Source: Cryobacterium adonitolivorans
Lineage (GTDB): Bacteria > Actinomycetota > Actinomycetes > Actinomycetales > Microbacteriaceae
NCBI RefSeq assembly: GCF_004402695.1
Contig: NZ_SOFL01000036.1
Coordinates: 62,001-126,000 of the forward strand
Direction: 5' to 3'
Length of the DNA stretch: 64,000 bases
Part shown: piece by piece, positions 1-9,511 of the stretch
How the letters are laid out: each line of letters begins with the position of its first letter
How positions within the stretch are numbered: position 1 is the stretch's first letter
Position numbers and translations under genes: made by a program
Notes under the pieces: generated by a model
The model's input: only the letters and a program-made list of their open reading frames with translations
Database searches by the model: none
Told to the model about the DNA's origin: nothing

Positions 1-1749
1 CGCGATTGTGTTGGGCACGTTGCCGCTGGTGACCTGGAGTACCCGGTACCCGTGCTTGGCCACCCCGCGCACCAGCAGGTCTTCCTCGAAATCGGATGAG
101 TCAGACGGGTGCACTTCAAGGAAGATGATCGGTGAGCCCGGCGGGATATTGCCGAACCGGCGCTCATCACGGCTCTTGTTGCGATACTCAATCTCGGTGT
201 CGTCGTCGGGTTCGTGCGAGATGATGCGGATAACGTCGTAGTCCTCAGCATCCCCGGTCACAAAATCGTGGGCGGCCGGGTCCAGGATGACGGAGGTAGC
301 CCTGATTTCGAAGGAACGACGCACTCGGGAGACCAGCGAGGTCACCATGATGCCCAGGATGAACAGTGCGGCGATGCGGACACCGTCGGGACGTTCAACA
401 ATGTTGACCACGGTCGTGTACACCAAAATCACCGCAATGACTCCGAACCCGACGGTCTGCCAGCGCTGCTGTTTGCGGCGAGCGGAGAGCGTCACCGCGA
501 CAGATGCCGATGTCATCAGCACCAGGACCCCGGTCGCGTAAGCGCCGCCTTGCGCATCGACGCTGGCCTGGAAGGCGATAGTGATCACGAACGCGATCCC
601 CACGAAGACCAGCACGAGCGGCCTCACTGCGCGGGCCCACTGCGGCGCCATGCCGTATCGCGGCAAGTAGCGGGGCACCAGGTTGAGCAGGCCGGCCATC
701 GCCGATGCACCCGCGAACCAGAGGATGCAGATGGTGCTGATGTCGTACACCGAACCGAACAGTGGTCCCAGGTATTCGTGGGCCAGGTACGCCAGGGCCC
801 GCCCATTCGCCGGCCCGCCAGGCTGAAAGGCGGCCTGTGGAATCAGCAGCGTCGTAACAATGCTCGAAGTGATCAAGAATCCGCTCATGATCAGCGCCGC
901 GGTGGTGAGCAGCTTCTTGGTTCCGCGGATCCTGCCTGCGGGATAGTCCTCAGTGTCGGTCCGGCCCCCCTTGACCTGGGGCATGACGGCCACCCCGGTC
1001 TCGAAACCCGATAGACCCAGGGCCAGTTTGGGAAAGACGAGCAGCGCGATACCGACCATGATGAGCGGATTACCGTGTTGCACGGTCAGCGCTGCCCACC
1101 AGTCGGTGATCAGGACAGCGTTCGAGGCCACGTGGCCGATCGATACCACGATGACGACCAAGTTGAGCAGGAGATAGACCGCGACGAGAACAACGGCGAT
1201 ACCGATCGCTTCCTTGAAACCACGGAGAAAAACGATGCCGAGCAGGGTGACCAGGAACAGCGTGACCAGCACCTCCTGGCCGTGCAGCCAGGCCGGCGCG
1301 AACGGGTTCTCGATGGCGTGAGCGGTGGCGTCGGCCGCGGACAGGGTGATAGTGATCATGAAGTCCGTCGCAGCGAATCCGAGCAACACAAGGACGAAGA
1401 TTTTGCCGGACCACCACGGCAGCAGCTTCTCAAGCATCTGGATGGAGCCGGATCCGCGGAAGCTCTCCTCAGCGACCCGCCGATACACGGGCAAGGCACC
1501 CAACAACGTCAGGGCCACCAGGACAATGGTTGCGATGGGCGACAGTAGCCCTGCGGTTAGGGCCGCAATCGCGGGCTGATAGCCCAGGGTCGAGAAGTAG
1601 TCCACGCCGGTCAAGCACATCACCCGCCACCAGGAATGCGTCTTCTCGACCGTGGCCGCAAGCGGGCCTTCCTGAGTTCCCTGACGGTTGCCGCTGTCCT
1701 GTAGCAGCCACGCCCGAATGTTCCTGGACGAAGAGCTCGGTTTATTCAC
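1..1749 (-). CDS. APC-family amino acid permease, 3' end outside window
   Basis: The frame is open from a GTG at 1749 to the left edge, giving at least 583 residues; the stop lies beyond the window. The first 60 residues are soluble, then hydrophobic helices begin at [16 protein letters not shown] and continue for about 12 segments. The stretch [19 protein letters not shown] is characteristic of a large actinobacterial subgroup of the APC superfamily. After the last helix (about residue 490) comes a hydrophilic cytoplasmic C-terminal domain. It probably imports an amino acid or related cation by proton symport. No strong Shine-Dalgarno precedes the GTG, so the exact start is uncertain; a smaller protein starting further in would lose little. 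It is convergent with nothing visible and stands alone. Substrate cannot be told from sequence. Confidence 0.8.
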   Translation of the reverse strand, partial: MNKPSSSSRNIRAWLLQDSGNRQGTQEGPLAATVEKTHSWWRVMCLTGVDYFSTLGYQPAIAALTAGLLSPIATIVLVALTLLGALPVYRRVAEESFRGSGSIQMLEKLLPWWSGKIFVLVLLGFAATDFMITITLSAADATAHAIENPFAPAWLHGQEVLVTLFLVTLLGIVFLRGFKEAIGIAVVLVAVYLLLNLVVIVVSIGHVASNAVLITDWWAALTVQHGNPLIMVGIALLVFPKLALGLSGFETGVAVMPQVKGGRTDTEDYPAGRIRGTKKLLTTAALIMSGFLITSSIVTTLLIPQAAFQPGGPANGRALAYLAHEYLGPLFGSVYDISTICILWFAGASAMAGLLNLVPRYLPRYGMAPQWARAVRPLVLVFVGIAFVITIAFQASVDAQGGAYATGVLVLMTSASVAVTLSARRKQQRWQTVGFGVIAVILVYTTVVNIVERPDGVRIAALFILGIMVTSLVSRVRRSFEIRATSVILDPAAHDFVTGDAEDYDVIRIISHEPDDDTEIEYRNKSRDERRFGNIPPGSPIIFLEVHPSDSSDFEEDLLVRGVAKHGYRVLQVTSGNVPNTIA

Positions 1750-1884
1750 GAGCACACACTACGCCACCCAACACCCGGCCAAGCAACAGAGAGATACTCC
1801 GATTTCGTCGCGGGATCGGGTCACCGGTTCATTTTTCGGTGTGAGACTGGGCATACCGATGCTGTCATAGGGGACAAATCCCAC

Positions 1885-2693
1885 GTGCGAAGGTCTCGGA
1901 GACGGCGATGGGGCGCGATGCAGGCACGAGTGTTGCAGAAGCTTCTGGATGGCGGCGCGCACGTTAGGGCGACCGGTCGTAGCGTCGAGTCGGTTCGGCG
2001 TGTATTCGGCGACCGCGTGGAAGCCGTTGCGCTTGATTTCACCGACGCAACTACCTGGGAAGCCGCCTTTGCTGGGGTGCAGCAAATGTTCCTGATGCGC
2101 CCACCGCGCCTGGGGAGACCGAAAAAACAGATGCTCCCGGCGCTGATATTCGCCCGTAACCAGGGGATCTCGCAAATGGTTTTCCTGTCGCTGCAAGGAG
2201 CAGAAAAGAACACCGTCGTGCCGCACGCGGCGATCGCGGCGTGGCTTCGTGATTCAGGCGTGGTCTGGACATTCGTTCGGGCGTCGTTCTTCCACCAAAA
2301 CCTGTCCACCACCCATCTGACTGATGTTCGCGATCGGGACGAGATCATGGTCCCCGCAGGCAACGGAGCGACGGCATTCGCAGATGTGGAAGACGTCGGA
2401 GCCGTTGCTGCAGCCGCGCTCCTGAACCCGTCCGCGCATGTGAACACCGCATGGACGGTGACCGGGAATGAAGCGCTGAGAAGTTGGTCGGCCTATCCGC
2501 TGCGCTCGGCCCGGTATCCTGCGGTGTATCGTGCATGCCCGCAGGAAGTTGGGTCACTGCGGCGATTTACACCACCGCCCGGCTGGGCATGGCCGCGGGC
2601 CTGACCGACGATATCCGTCAGGTTCTCGGCCGCGACCCAGTCGGGTTCGCAGTGTTCGCCCACCGCGACCGCACGGTGTGGAATCCGCGATAG
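1885..2693 (+). pseudogene. NmrA-like NAD(P)-binding protein, frameshifted remnant
   Basis: The main frame (to about 2480) reads like the body of an NmrA/atypical SDR protein: VLQKLLDGGAHVRATGRS, a hydrophobic beta strand with VFLSLQGAEKN, and WTVTGNEAL near its end. The family's C-terminal part then continues in two other frames: VGRPIRCARPGILR (frame of position 2480) and AAIYTTARLGMAAGLTDDIR (frame of position 2484), ending at 2693. The N-terminal glycine-rich dinucleotide motif is absent; the recognisable similarity starts only around 1915. I therefore read one ancestral gene of about 290 codons with at least two frameshifts and a lost 5' end. A sequencing error could explain one shift but not the missing N-terminus. 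Confidence 0.75.
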
Positions 2694-3261
2694 TCCGAGC
2701 GAACGCGCTCCTCGGTCAATCGCAGAGCGGTACAATCATCCAGCTTCAGGACGAGGTCGGGCTCGTGTCCGTTTGATCCTCGTGAGGACTGTCCCTGTCG
2801 GTGTATTCGCCATGAGGAGCGTTGTTGAATTTCATGAGCTTCTCTCTCGAAGCGAATGCTGAGTTCATCTCCTCTTCTGGTCCGTGAGGAGCTGGCCAAT
2901 TGCCGGAAAAGTGGTTCGGGTCCACCATCGTCGGGCGCCACTCCCCCACCGCCCAAACCACTTCGATTGCACTAAACGCGAACCGCTCACGCGATCCCCA
3001 CTCAGAGCTAAACCTGCCACCGTCGAAATCACTGAGGTGCGTCCCCGTCACAATCAGCACGCATCGCACTGAGCAATGGAAGACTGGCTAATCGTCACGA
3101 CGAATTCGCGGCTTCGCCTGGCTGGTTTGTTCAAGGCGTGCGCGAGAGGATCAAGGCAGACTCCACGATGCCAAACCACTGACCCCGCCTATTTGTCCCG
3201 CGGTCGTCATCCTCCAGGCTCACGGCCGCGTCCGCGAACGCAGAGTCCTGTTTCCTATTTT
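2694..3261. other. Gene-poor stretch; one doubtful ORF on the minus strand
   Basis: No recognisable gene. A minus-strand open frame at 2746-3069 (107 codons, starting MRCVLIVTGTHLSDFDGG) has no family resemblance that I can name and no convincing ribosome binding site; it may be an orphan gene or a fragment of one. The rest shows no coding pattern, hairpin or repeat that stands out. Confidence 0.4.
2746..3069 (-). CDS. Doubtful hypothetical protein
   Basis: An open frame of 107 codons between two pseudogenes. The predicted protein is hydrophilic, with no signal peptide or membrane segment, and the last 30 residues are rich in Asp, Glu, Ser and Thr. I recognise no domain. The surrounding decay makes a relic or chance frame as likely as a functional gene. 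Confidence 0.2.
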   Translation of the reverse strand: MRCVLIVTGTHLSDFDGGRFSSEWGSRERFAFSAIEVVWAVGEWRPTMVDPNHFSGNWPAPHGPEEEMNSAFASREKLMKFNNAPHGEYTDRDSPHEDQTDTSPTSS

Positions 3262-3918
3262 TCAACGCTCTCTGTGGGACTGCTGGGCGATCAGAAAGTC
3301 GTCAAGGTTGGGCAGCGCGTGCTCCAGGGCATGATGCGCGTCGTGCACGATTGATGCCGCCGCCACCGTCGTGGTCGCGTCGATTGCCACGATCGCGGCT
3401 CCCGGGAGCCGGTGGCCTACCCAGCGCAGCTGCGCGCGGTCGACTGAGGTGATCCCGAGCACAGCGAGCAGAGCGGCATTCGCCCACACTGATGCGATAC
3501 ACCGCGACGGCCTCATTGCCGGCGAAGCCGATGATGCCGGCGGCAACGACCCTCCAAAGGTTTTCGAGTGGACGTGGACCCAGGAGTCGAGCGATCGACT
3601 GCCACGCCGCGACGACGGCGGAGAGCCACGACCACGACGATGAAAAGCCCGGCGAGATCCTCAGCCCGGCCCAACCCGAAGGTGTCACGGCGGGATGCGG
3701 CGCGGCGGCCGAGAATGAAGGCGACCCAGAGCGGTACGGCGGTGAGGGAGTCGGAGAAGTTATGGATGGTGTCGGCCAAGAGGGCAACGGACCCGCTGAT
3801 GAGCACGACCCCCAGCTGCAACACGGTGGTGCCTAGGAGCACGACGAGGTTGATCTTCAGCGCCCGCACACCCTCCTTGCTGGCCTCAAATGCGTCATCG
3901 ATCGAGTCGGCGGCGTCG
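3262..3918 (-). pseudogene. CDF-family metal cation transporter, frameshifted and internally deleted
   Basis: Three minus-strand frames together spell a cation diffusion facilitator. The first (about 3640-3918) begins AADSIDDAFEASKEGVRAL and includes GSVALLADTIHNFSDSLTAV, the conserved HxxxD metal site of transmembrane segment 2 and RAEDLAGLF. A second frame continues with ENLWRVVAAGIIGFAGNEAV. The third (3262-3546) supplies the cytoplasmic end, LRWVGHRLPGA through VHDAHHALEHALPNLDD. Between VYRISVGE and the C-terminal domain roughly 100 residues of the family (the second half of the membrane domain with its HxxxD site) are missing. The 5' end is cut at about 3918, where sequence of an unrelated sugar permease begins. 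Normal relatives are about 300 residues. The gene cannot be functional. Confidence 0.85.
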
Positions 3919-4360
3919 TGGCTTGGCGCTGCACTACATGCTCTCCCGCACCAGCTGGGGTCGTTCCGTGTACGCGGTCGGCGGCAACGTCGAGGCAGCG
4001 CGCCGCGCCGGAATCAACGTGCGTTGGGTCTACACATCCGTCTTCATGGTCTGCAGCACGCTCGCGGCGGTTGGCGGCATCCTCGCGGCATCCCGACTAG
4101 CGGCGGCGAGCCAGAGCAGCGGCGCAGGCGACGTGAACCTGAACGCCATCGCCGCGGCGGTCATCGGTGGCACCAGCCTCTTCGGCGGACGGGGAACGGC
4201 CTTCGCAGCGCTTCTGGGAACCATCGTCATTCAATCCATTTCCAGTGGACTTACCCTACTCAACCTCGACTCATCCTTCAGATTCATCGTCACCGGCATA
4301 GTGTTGCTGCTCGCGGTCACTCGGAGTTGCCAAGATTCCACGTCCTGGAGATTCCCCTAG
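3890..4360 (+). pseudogene. 3' fragment of an RbsC/XylH-type sugar ABC permease
   Basis: From about 3922 the frame matches the C-terminal part of monosaccharide ABC permeases: LSRTSWGRSVYAVGGNVEAA (the EAA-like cytoplasmic loop), then TLAAVGGILAASRL, NAIAAAVIGGTSLFGGRGTA and RFIVTGIVLLLAV. The family is normally about 330-400 residues; only the last 135 or so remain and the final residues run into unrelated sequence (after LLLAVT). The 5' part is missing at a sharp junction with the truncated CDF gene on the opposite strand. It is therefore a relic left by a rearrangement, not an active transporter. It is not the missing half of any permease elsewhere in the window. Confidence 0.8.
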
Positions 4361-4426
4361 CTACAGCGATTCACAACTCAATGATCATCCACTCCGCCAC
4401 GACGAAATGCAGCGCCGGCGCAGATT

Positions 4427-5926
4427 TTACAGTTCCGCGATGACTGTCTTCAACTGGGTGTAGTCGTCGAGGCCAAAGGAACCCAACTCACGGCCCCAAC
4501 CCGATTCCTTGTATCCACCACGGGGAAGGGTGACGTCGTCGGCATGCCACGTGTTGAGCCACACCGTTCCCGCTCGCAGGCGTGCACCGACCTTATGCGC
4601 CCGCCCGATGTCACGGCTCCACAGTCCCGCGGCTAGACCGTAACGGGTATTGTTGGCGAGTCGCACTACTTCGTCAACTGTGTCGAATGGCACGGCGGTC
4701 ACGACCGGGCCGAAGATTTCCTCCTGGTGGATAGCCATCTCCTCAGTGACGTTGGTGAAGACCGTGGGCCGCACAAAATATCCCTCGCGATCGACCCGAT
4801 CACCGCCACTCGTGGGCGTCGCGCCGCCGGCGGCACCGTCGCGCAGGTAGCCGAGGACCTTGGTGTACTGCTCGTCGGAGATGAGCGGCCCCATTTCGGT
4901 CTCGGGGTCGAATGCGCCACCGACGCGGATAGCCGTCGCGATGCGGGACACGCCCTCGACGACTTGATCGAACACAGCGCGCTGTACGTAGAGCCGCGAC
5001 CCATTGACGCAACACTGGCCTTGGTTGAAGAAGGCCGCATGGGCGGAACCCACGATCGCCTTGTCGATATCGGCGTCGTCGAAAACGATGTTGGGCGCTT
5101 TGCCGCCCAGCTCGAGTGAAACCTTCTTGAGGTTGCCGCCGGCGGCCGCGACGATCTTCTTGCCGACCTCGGTCGAGCCAGTGAACGCGACCTTGTCCAC
5201 GTCACGGTGCGCCGCGAGCGCTGCTCCCGCGTCACCGAATCCGGGGACGACATTGAGCACTCCCGGGGGCAGACCCGCCTCGAGGAAAAGTTCACCGAGG
5301 CGAAGCGCTGTCAGCGGGGTTTGCTCCGCGGGCTTGAGTACAACAGTGTTTCCCGCGGTGAGAGCGGGGATCACTTTGAAGCACGCCATCACCAGGGGGA
5401 AGTTCCATGGCACGATTCCTGCGACGACTCCGACGGGCTCCCTGCGCGTGTACGCATGAAATTCCCGGATATCACTCGACATCGGGATCGTCGTGCCCTC
5501 CATCTTGGTGGCCCAGCCGGCGAAGTAGCGGAACAGCTCCGCGGCGGTTGCTACATCCCCTTCCTTGGCTGACCCGACAGGCTTACCGTTGTCGAGGCTC
5601 TCAAGCTGTGCGAATTCATCGGCGTGTTGTTCGAGCAGATCGCCCATAGTCCAGAGCAAGCGGGCCCGAGCGCGGGGGGTGAACCTGCTCCATGCCGAGC
5701 CCTCATCGAAGGCACGGCGCGCTGCGGCGACCGCCAGGTCCACGTCGTCTATGCCCGCCTGCGCAACTGACACGAGCGGCCTGGCGGTCGACGGGTCGAT
5801 GGTCTGGAACGACCGACCGTCGGTCGCATCGCGGAACACCCCGTCGATGAGGAGCTGCTTCGGCGACGAGAGGTAACTCGTGACTTTGGGAAGTAGGTCA
5901 ATACGTGACATTTGAATTTGTGACAT
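4427..5926 (-). CDS. NAD(P)-dependent aldehyde dehydrogenase
   Basis: This 499-residue protein has the full aldehyde dehydrogenase superfamily fold: the IVPWNFPLVMACFKV loop, the cofactor-binding FTGSTEVGKK, the general-base Glu in LELGGKAPNIVF and the nucleophile Cys in NQGQCCVNGSRLYV (near residue 300). It most resembles betaine/phenylacetaldehyde-type enzymes. It is the last gene of the kduI-kduD-ABC operon, beginning 31 bases after the upstream permease, so it probably oxidises an aldehyde arising from the imported uronate or a related sugar acid (inference). An AAAGG ribosome site precedes the ATG at 5926; a second Met six codons in is an alternative. Downstream lies only the permease relic. 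Confidence 0.92.
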   Translation of the reverse strand: MSQIQMSRIDLLPKVTSYLSSPKQLLIDGVFRDATDGRSFQTIDPSTARPLVSVAQAGIDDVDLAVAAARRAFDEGSAWSRFTPRARARLLWTMGDLLEQHADEFAQLESLDNGKPVGSAKEGDVATAAELFRYFAGWATKMEGTTIPMSSDIREFHAYTRREPVGVVAGIVPWNFPLVMACFKVIPALTAGNTVVLKPAEQTPLTALRLGELFLEAGLPPGVLNVVPGFGDAGAALAAHRDVDKVAFTGSTEVGKKIVAAAGGNLKKVSLELGGKAPNIVFDDADIDKAIVGSAHAAFFNQGQCCVNGSRLYVQRAVFDQVVEGVSRIATAIRVGGAFDPETEMGPLISDEQYTKVLGYLRDGAAGGATPTSGGDRVDREGYFVRPTVFTNVTEEMAIHQEEIFGPVVTAVPFDTVDEVVRLANNTRYGLAAGLWSRDIGRAHKVGARLRAGTVWLNTWHADDVTLPRGGYKESGWGRELGSFGLDDYTQLKTVIAEL

Positions 5927-5956
5927 TGTGTGCGGAACCTTTCATGGTGGGTGTGT

Positions 5957-6949
5957 CTATTTCATGACCTGAAACTTTGAGCGGTCGATTGTCAGCGATA
6001 CCGCGCCGATGACGAGTACACCGTAAATGATCTGTTCAATCGAGGGATCGACACCCGCAACCGAGAGGCCGACACGCAGGACGGTGATAATAAGCACACC
6101 GATCACGGTGCGTCCGATGCCACCGTAGCCGCCTGTGATCGCGGTGCCGCCAACAACAATCGCGGCAACCACAGGCAGCAGCAAGGAGTCGGCCAGGCCC
6201 GGTGCACCGCTATAGGTGCGGGCCACTAGCAGTCCGCCAGCGAGCCCGGCGCATGCGCCCGATACGGTGAATGCCGCGAGCTTGATCTGGGCAGCGGGCA
6301 CACCCGCGAGCACGGCCGCGGGTTCCGCGCTGCCCACCGCCTCAAACCAGCGTCTCACGGGCGTGAACCAAAACACGGCGGCGATCAGCACCGCGACCCC
6401 TGCGGCGATGAGAGCAGCCGAAGGGATCCGGGCATCACCGATGCGAGTGAATGCCCACTCAAGCGAGTCGCCTTCGACTCCGACCGTCGCGGCGCTTGAC
6501 GCGACGAGCCCGATACCGCTCCAGACAGCAAGGCCACCGAGCGTGACAATGAACGACGGTATTTGGGCAACGACGTGCACGGCACCCTGGATGAGTCCTG
6601 CAGTGGCGCCGACGAGCACCGCGGCGAGCACCGCCCAGCCTCCGAGCGCCGGCACCCAGAGCGCTACGAAGACCGAGCACATCGAGGCGAGCGCCGCGAC
6701 CGACAGGTCAATGCTGCCGCAGAGAATCACAAGCATCGCCCCCGCGGCGAGCACGAGAAGGGGTGCCGCCGAGTCGGCCGCGGTCAGGAGGCTGTTCGGG
6801 CGCAGAAAAAGGGGGTTGGCCAGCGCGACCGCAAGGACGAGCACTACGAGGACGATGCCCGGCATGAAACGGAGGAATAGTGCCCGCGCGTCGCGCACCG
6901 GAATGGCCCGTCGCACCGTTCCGATCTTGTCATCAACTTTGATACTCAT
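5957..6949 (-). CDS. Sugar ABC transporter permease (RbsC-type)
   Basis: A 330-residue integral membrane protein of the monosaccharide ABC permease family with about nine helices. LILCGSIDLSVAALASM, QIPSFIVTLGGLAVWSGIG and AIVVGGTAITGGYGGIGRT mark the family. The open frame extends upstream, but the start is set at the ATG at 6949 because it overlaps the stop of the ATPase gene (ATGA), a coupled arrangement. It acts with the ATPase, the second permease and the binding protein encoded just upstream. Two dissimilar permease genes for one ATPase suggest a heterodimeric membrane domain. Confidence 0.9.
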   Translation of the reverse strand: MSIKVDDKIGTVRRAIPVRDARALFLRFMPGIVLVVLVLAVALANPLFLRPNSLLTAADSAAPLLVLAAGAMLVILCGSIDLSVAALASMCSVFVALWVPALGGWAVLAAVLVGATAGLIQGAVHVVAQIPSFIVTLGGLAVWSGIGLVASSAATVGVEGDSLEWAFTRIGDARIPSAALIAAGVAVLIAAVFWFTPVRRWFEAVGSAEPAAVLAGVPAAQIKLAAFTVSGACAGLAGGLLVARTYSGAPGLADSLLLPVVAAIVVGGTAITGGYGGIGRTVIGVLIITVLRVGLSVAGVDPSIEQIIYGVLVIGAVSLTIDRSKFQVMK

Positions 6950-8466
6950 ATCATCCTCTCCAGAATCTCCAACGGAGAGGGTTTGGATGAGACGGGCGCT
7001 GGAATTTCGGCACTGACTTTTCCGTCTTTCATAACGATCACACGATGGCTCATGGCGATGGTTTCTTCCAAACTGTCCGCGAGAAGCACTATGGCGACAT
7101 CCGTCGCACTGAGAGTGCGGATCAGCTTGTAGACCTCGGACTTTGCGCCAACATCGAGTCCGCGGGTTGGATGGTCCAGAATCAGCACGCGCAAGTCGCC
7201 CGACACCATCCAGCGTGCCAGTACAGCTTTCTGCTGATTGCCGCCGGAGAGCGTAGCGATCGACGCGGCGATCGACGGTGCCTTGACCCGGAGCTTTTGC
7301 ACCCAGTCGTTCACGATCCGTCGTTCGCGGGGGCGATCGAGGAATGGTCCATTGCACACTGTGGTGATGTGCGGGAGGGTCACGTTCTCGGCGATTGTCA
7401 TGGTCGCGACCATCCCCTCCCTGCGACGCTCGGCCGGCACGAAGCCGAAACCTGCTGCGATCGCAGCACGAGGCGAACGAAAGCGCTTGACCTCGCCCTC
7501 AATCGAGATGTGCCCCGAGCTCAGTGTTTCGGCGCCGAAGAGGGCGCGACTCAGTTCCTCACGACCGGATCCTTGCACCCCGGCCAGTCCGACAACTTCT
7601 CCGCGTCGTACGTCGAACGAGACCGCATCACATACTCCCTTGAGAGAGACGCCAGAGACTCGCAGCCGCACTGGCTTCGCGCTTACGTCGACTTGAGCAT
7701 CCTCGTGGTAGTGGCTACCTTGGGCGTCGCGACCGATCATCATGCGTTGAAGCTCGGCTTCGTCAGTCTGGCCTGGCACGAACTCTCCGACGGTCTGCCC
7801 GTTCCTGAGCACATAGACGCGGTCCGCGACCTTCATCACCTCATCGAGTCGGTGGGAAACGAAGACGACGGATGCATGAGTACGCAGGCGCTCGATCTGA
7901 GCGAACAGAATCTCGATCTCGTCGGAGTCGAGCACCGAAGTTGGCTCGTCTAGCAATACCACCGGCTCGGCATGCGTGCGCTCCTCGATCGCGAGCACCT
8001 TGGCAATCTCGACCAGCTGGCGCTGGGCAAACGAGAGGGTGTCGGTGATGGCCATCGGGTCGACCAGGCAGCCGATCTTGTCGAGCTGCACCTGCGCACG
8101 CCGGGCGAGTTCCCGCCAGCGATAGATGCCGCCGCGCACTGCTCCGCCCTCGGCGCCCAGCAGGATATTCTCCGCAACCGTGACGTTGGGGATTAGCGAC
8201 TGCTCCTGAAAGACCATGCCGATTCCGGCCGAGCCGGCGTGCGCCACGGAGCGCAGTTTTACGGCATTGCCGCGCAACTCGATACGACCGCTGTCGGGCT
8301 GCACGAGTCCGACTAGGGACTTAAGCAGCGTCGACTTGCCCGCGCCGTTCTCGCCGATGAGGCCGACGACCTCGTGCGGTCGCACTTCGAAGGTGACGCC
8401 GCCGAGCGCGGTGGTCTCGGCGTACCTCTTCTTGAGGTCGACGACGTTGAGCACAGGAACGCTCAC
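6946..8466 (-). CDS. Sugar ABC transporter ATP-binding protein (RbsA/MglA type, two NBDs)
   Basis: A 506-residue tandem nucleotide-binding protein. The first domain has Walker [13 protein letters not shown] near residue 40 and Walker B VVLLDEPTSVLD. The second domain, as usual in this family, has a degenerate P-loop (GVQGSGREEL) but a good signature [15 protein letters not shown]. Its Walker B reads LILDHPTRGLDVG, with His where the catalytic Glu normally stands; GAC CAT is clear in the DNA. I believe a subset of this family carries this variant, so ATP hydrolysis may rely on site one. Start is GTG at 8466, overlapping the stop of the preceding permease (GTGA). Confidence 0.93.
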   Translation of the reverse strand: MSVPVLNVVDLKKRYAETTALGGVTFEVRPHEVVGLIGENGAGKSTLLKSLVGLVQPDSGRIELRGNAVKLRSVAHAGSAGIGMVFQEQSLIPNVTVAENILLGAEGGAVRGGIYRWRELARRAQVQLDKIGCLVDPMAITDTLSFAQRQLVEIAKVLAIEERTHAEPVVLLDEPTSVLDSDEIEILFAQIERLRTHASVVFVSHRLDEVMKVADRVYVLRNGQTVGEFVPGQTDEAELQRMMIGRDAQGSHYHEDAQVDVSAKPVRLRVSGVSLKGVCDAVSFDVRRGEVVGLAGVQGSGREELSRALFGAETLSSGHISIEGEVKRFRSPRAAIAAGFGFVPAERRREGMVATMTIAENVTLPHITTVCNGPFLDRPRERRIVNDWVQKLRVKAPSIAASIATLSGGNQQKAVLARWMVSGDLRVLILDHPTRGLDVGAKSEVYKLIRTLSATDVAIVLLADSLEETIAMSHRVIVMKDGKVSAEIPAPVSSKPSPLEILERMI

Positions 8467-9509
8467 TTGACCACTCGCATTCGTTCACGCAACGGCCAGG
8501 TGGTGATGGCCACCGCGGCGACCACAATGATCCCCTGCACAGCCTTCTGGACGTACGGACTGACTCCGATAAGCACGAGTCCGTTAGCGAGAACTGTAAC
8601 GATGAGCACACCGACAACCGATTGAATGACACCGCCACGACCGCCGGACAGCAGGGTGCCGCCGACGACCGCTGCCGTGATCGCGGTGAAGTTCTGACCG
8701 GCGCCTGCTGCGACGATGCCCGAGCCGAGCTGGATGGTCACCATCACGCCACCCAGCCCGTAGAGGGCGCCAGCGAGGGTGAAAGCAAGCGTCTTGTAGC
8801 GCGCAACGCGCACGCCCGAGAGCGCCGCGAGATCTTCGGCTCCGCCGATCACTCTCGCATAGCGACCGATGCGCGTGTATCGCTGGATGAGCACTCCGAC
8901 AACGACCACGAAGGCCGCGACAAAGGTCAAGCGCGTAAGGCCGAGCACCTGGCCGTTGGCCCACTCGGCGACGGCCGGGGAGGAGATTGTGGGCTGGATA
9001 CCGCCGAAGAGTACGGTCGCGACGCCGATACCGATGGCTGAGACGCCGAGGGTTGTCATGAATGACGGGATGCGCAACCGTGTAGACAAAAGCCCGTTGG
9101 CCAAGCCAAAGCACGCGCCGAGCGCGACCGCCGCGATGATTGCCACGAAGCCGAGATCCACGTCGTTGCGATTGTTGGCGAGCAGCAGCGCGACGGAAAG
9201 TCCTGATGCCGCCATGACGCCTTCAATAGAGAGGTCGATAGCGCCGAGCAGAAGTACAAATGTCAGGCCGACGGTAATGACCGCGAGCACCGAGGCGGAA
9301 TCGAGCACATTCCGCAGGTTCGTCCAGGTACGAAACTGTGGACTGGCGATCGAGAATGCGGTGCACAGAGCAAGAAGCGCCGCAGGAGGGCCGTACGTTC
9401 CAAGCATCTCCGGCCTTGAGAACAGGCCGGTTGCGGGTGGCTGGACGGGACGCTCGACGGCGCCCCGTCCAGCCGGGGACAAAAGCGTCCCCGGCCGGAG
9501 GGATCTCAT
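8463..9509 (-). CDS. Sugar ABC transporter permease (RbsC-type), second copy
   Basis: A 348-residue membrane protein with a 30-residue hydrophilic N-terminus and about ten helices. The family loop FVLLLGAIDLSIEGVMAAS, IPSFMTTLGVSAIGIG and ITAAVVGGTLLSGGRGG are visible. It is clearly related to, but diverged from, the other permease in the operon, and the two probably pair. The ATG at 9509 sits directly after the stop of the binding-protein gene. It is distinct from the truncated permease relic at 3890-4360. Confidence 0.9.
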   Translation of the reverse strand: MRSLRPGTLLSPAGRGAVERPVQPPATGLFSRPEMLGTYGPPAALLALCTAFSIASPQFRTWTNLRNVLDSASVLAVITVGLTFVLLLGAIDLSIEGVMAASGLSVALLLANNRNDVDLGFVAIIAAVALGACFGLANGLLSTRLRIPSFMTTLGVSAIGIGVATVLFGGIQPTISSPAVAEWANGQVLGLTRLTFVAAFVVVVGVLIQRYTRIGRYARVIGGAEDLAALSGVRVARYKTLAFTLAGALYGLGGVMVTIQLGSGIVAAGAGQNFTAITAAVVGGTLLSGGRGGVIQSVVGVLIVTVLANGLVLIGVSPYVQKAVQGIIVVAAVAITTWPLRERMRVVK

Positions 9510-9511
9510 TG

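Noticed and set aside
214-1014. Long plus-strand frame of 266 codons over the permease
   Set aside because: Antisense shadow: the minus frame gives a well-formed APC permease, whereas this one is His/Arg/Asp-rich without any domain.
7045-7953. 302-codon plus-strand frame over the ATPase gene
   Set aside because: Antisense shadow of the RbsA-type ATPase, whose motifs are clear.
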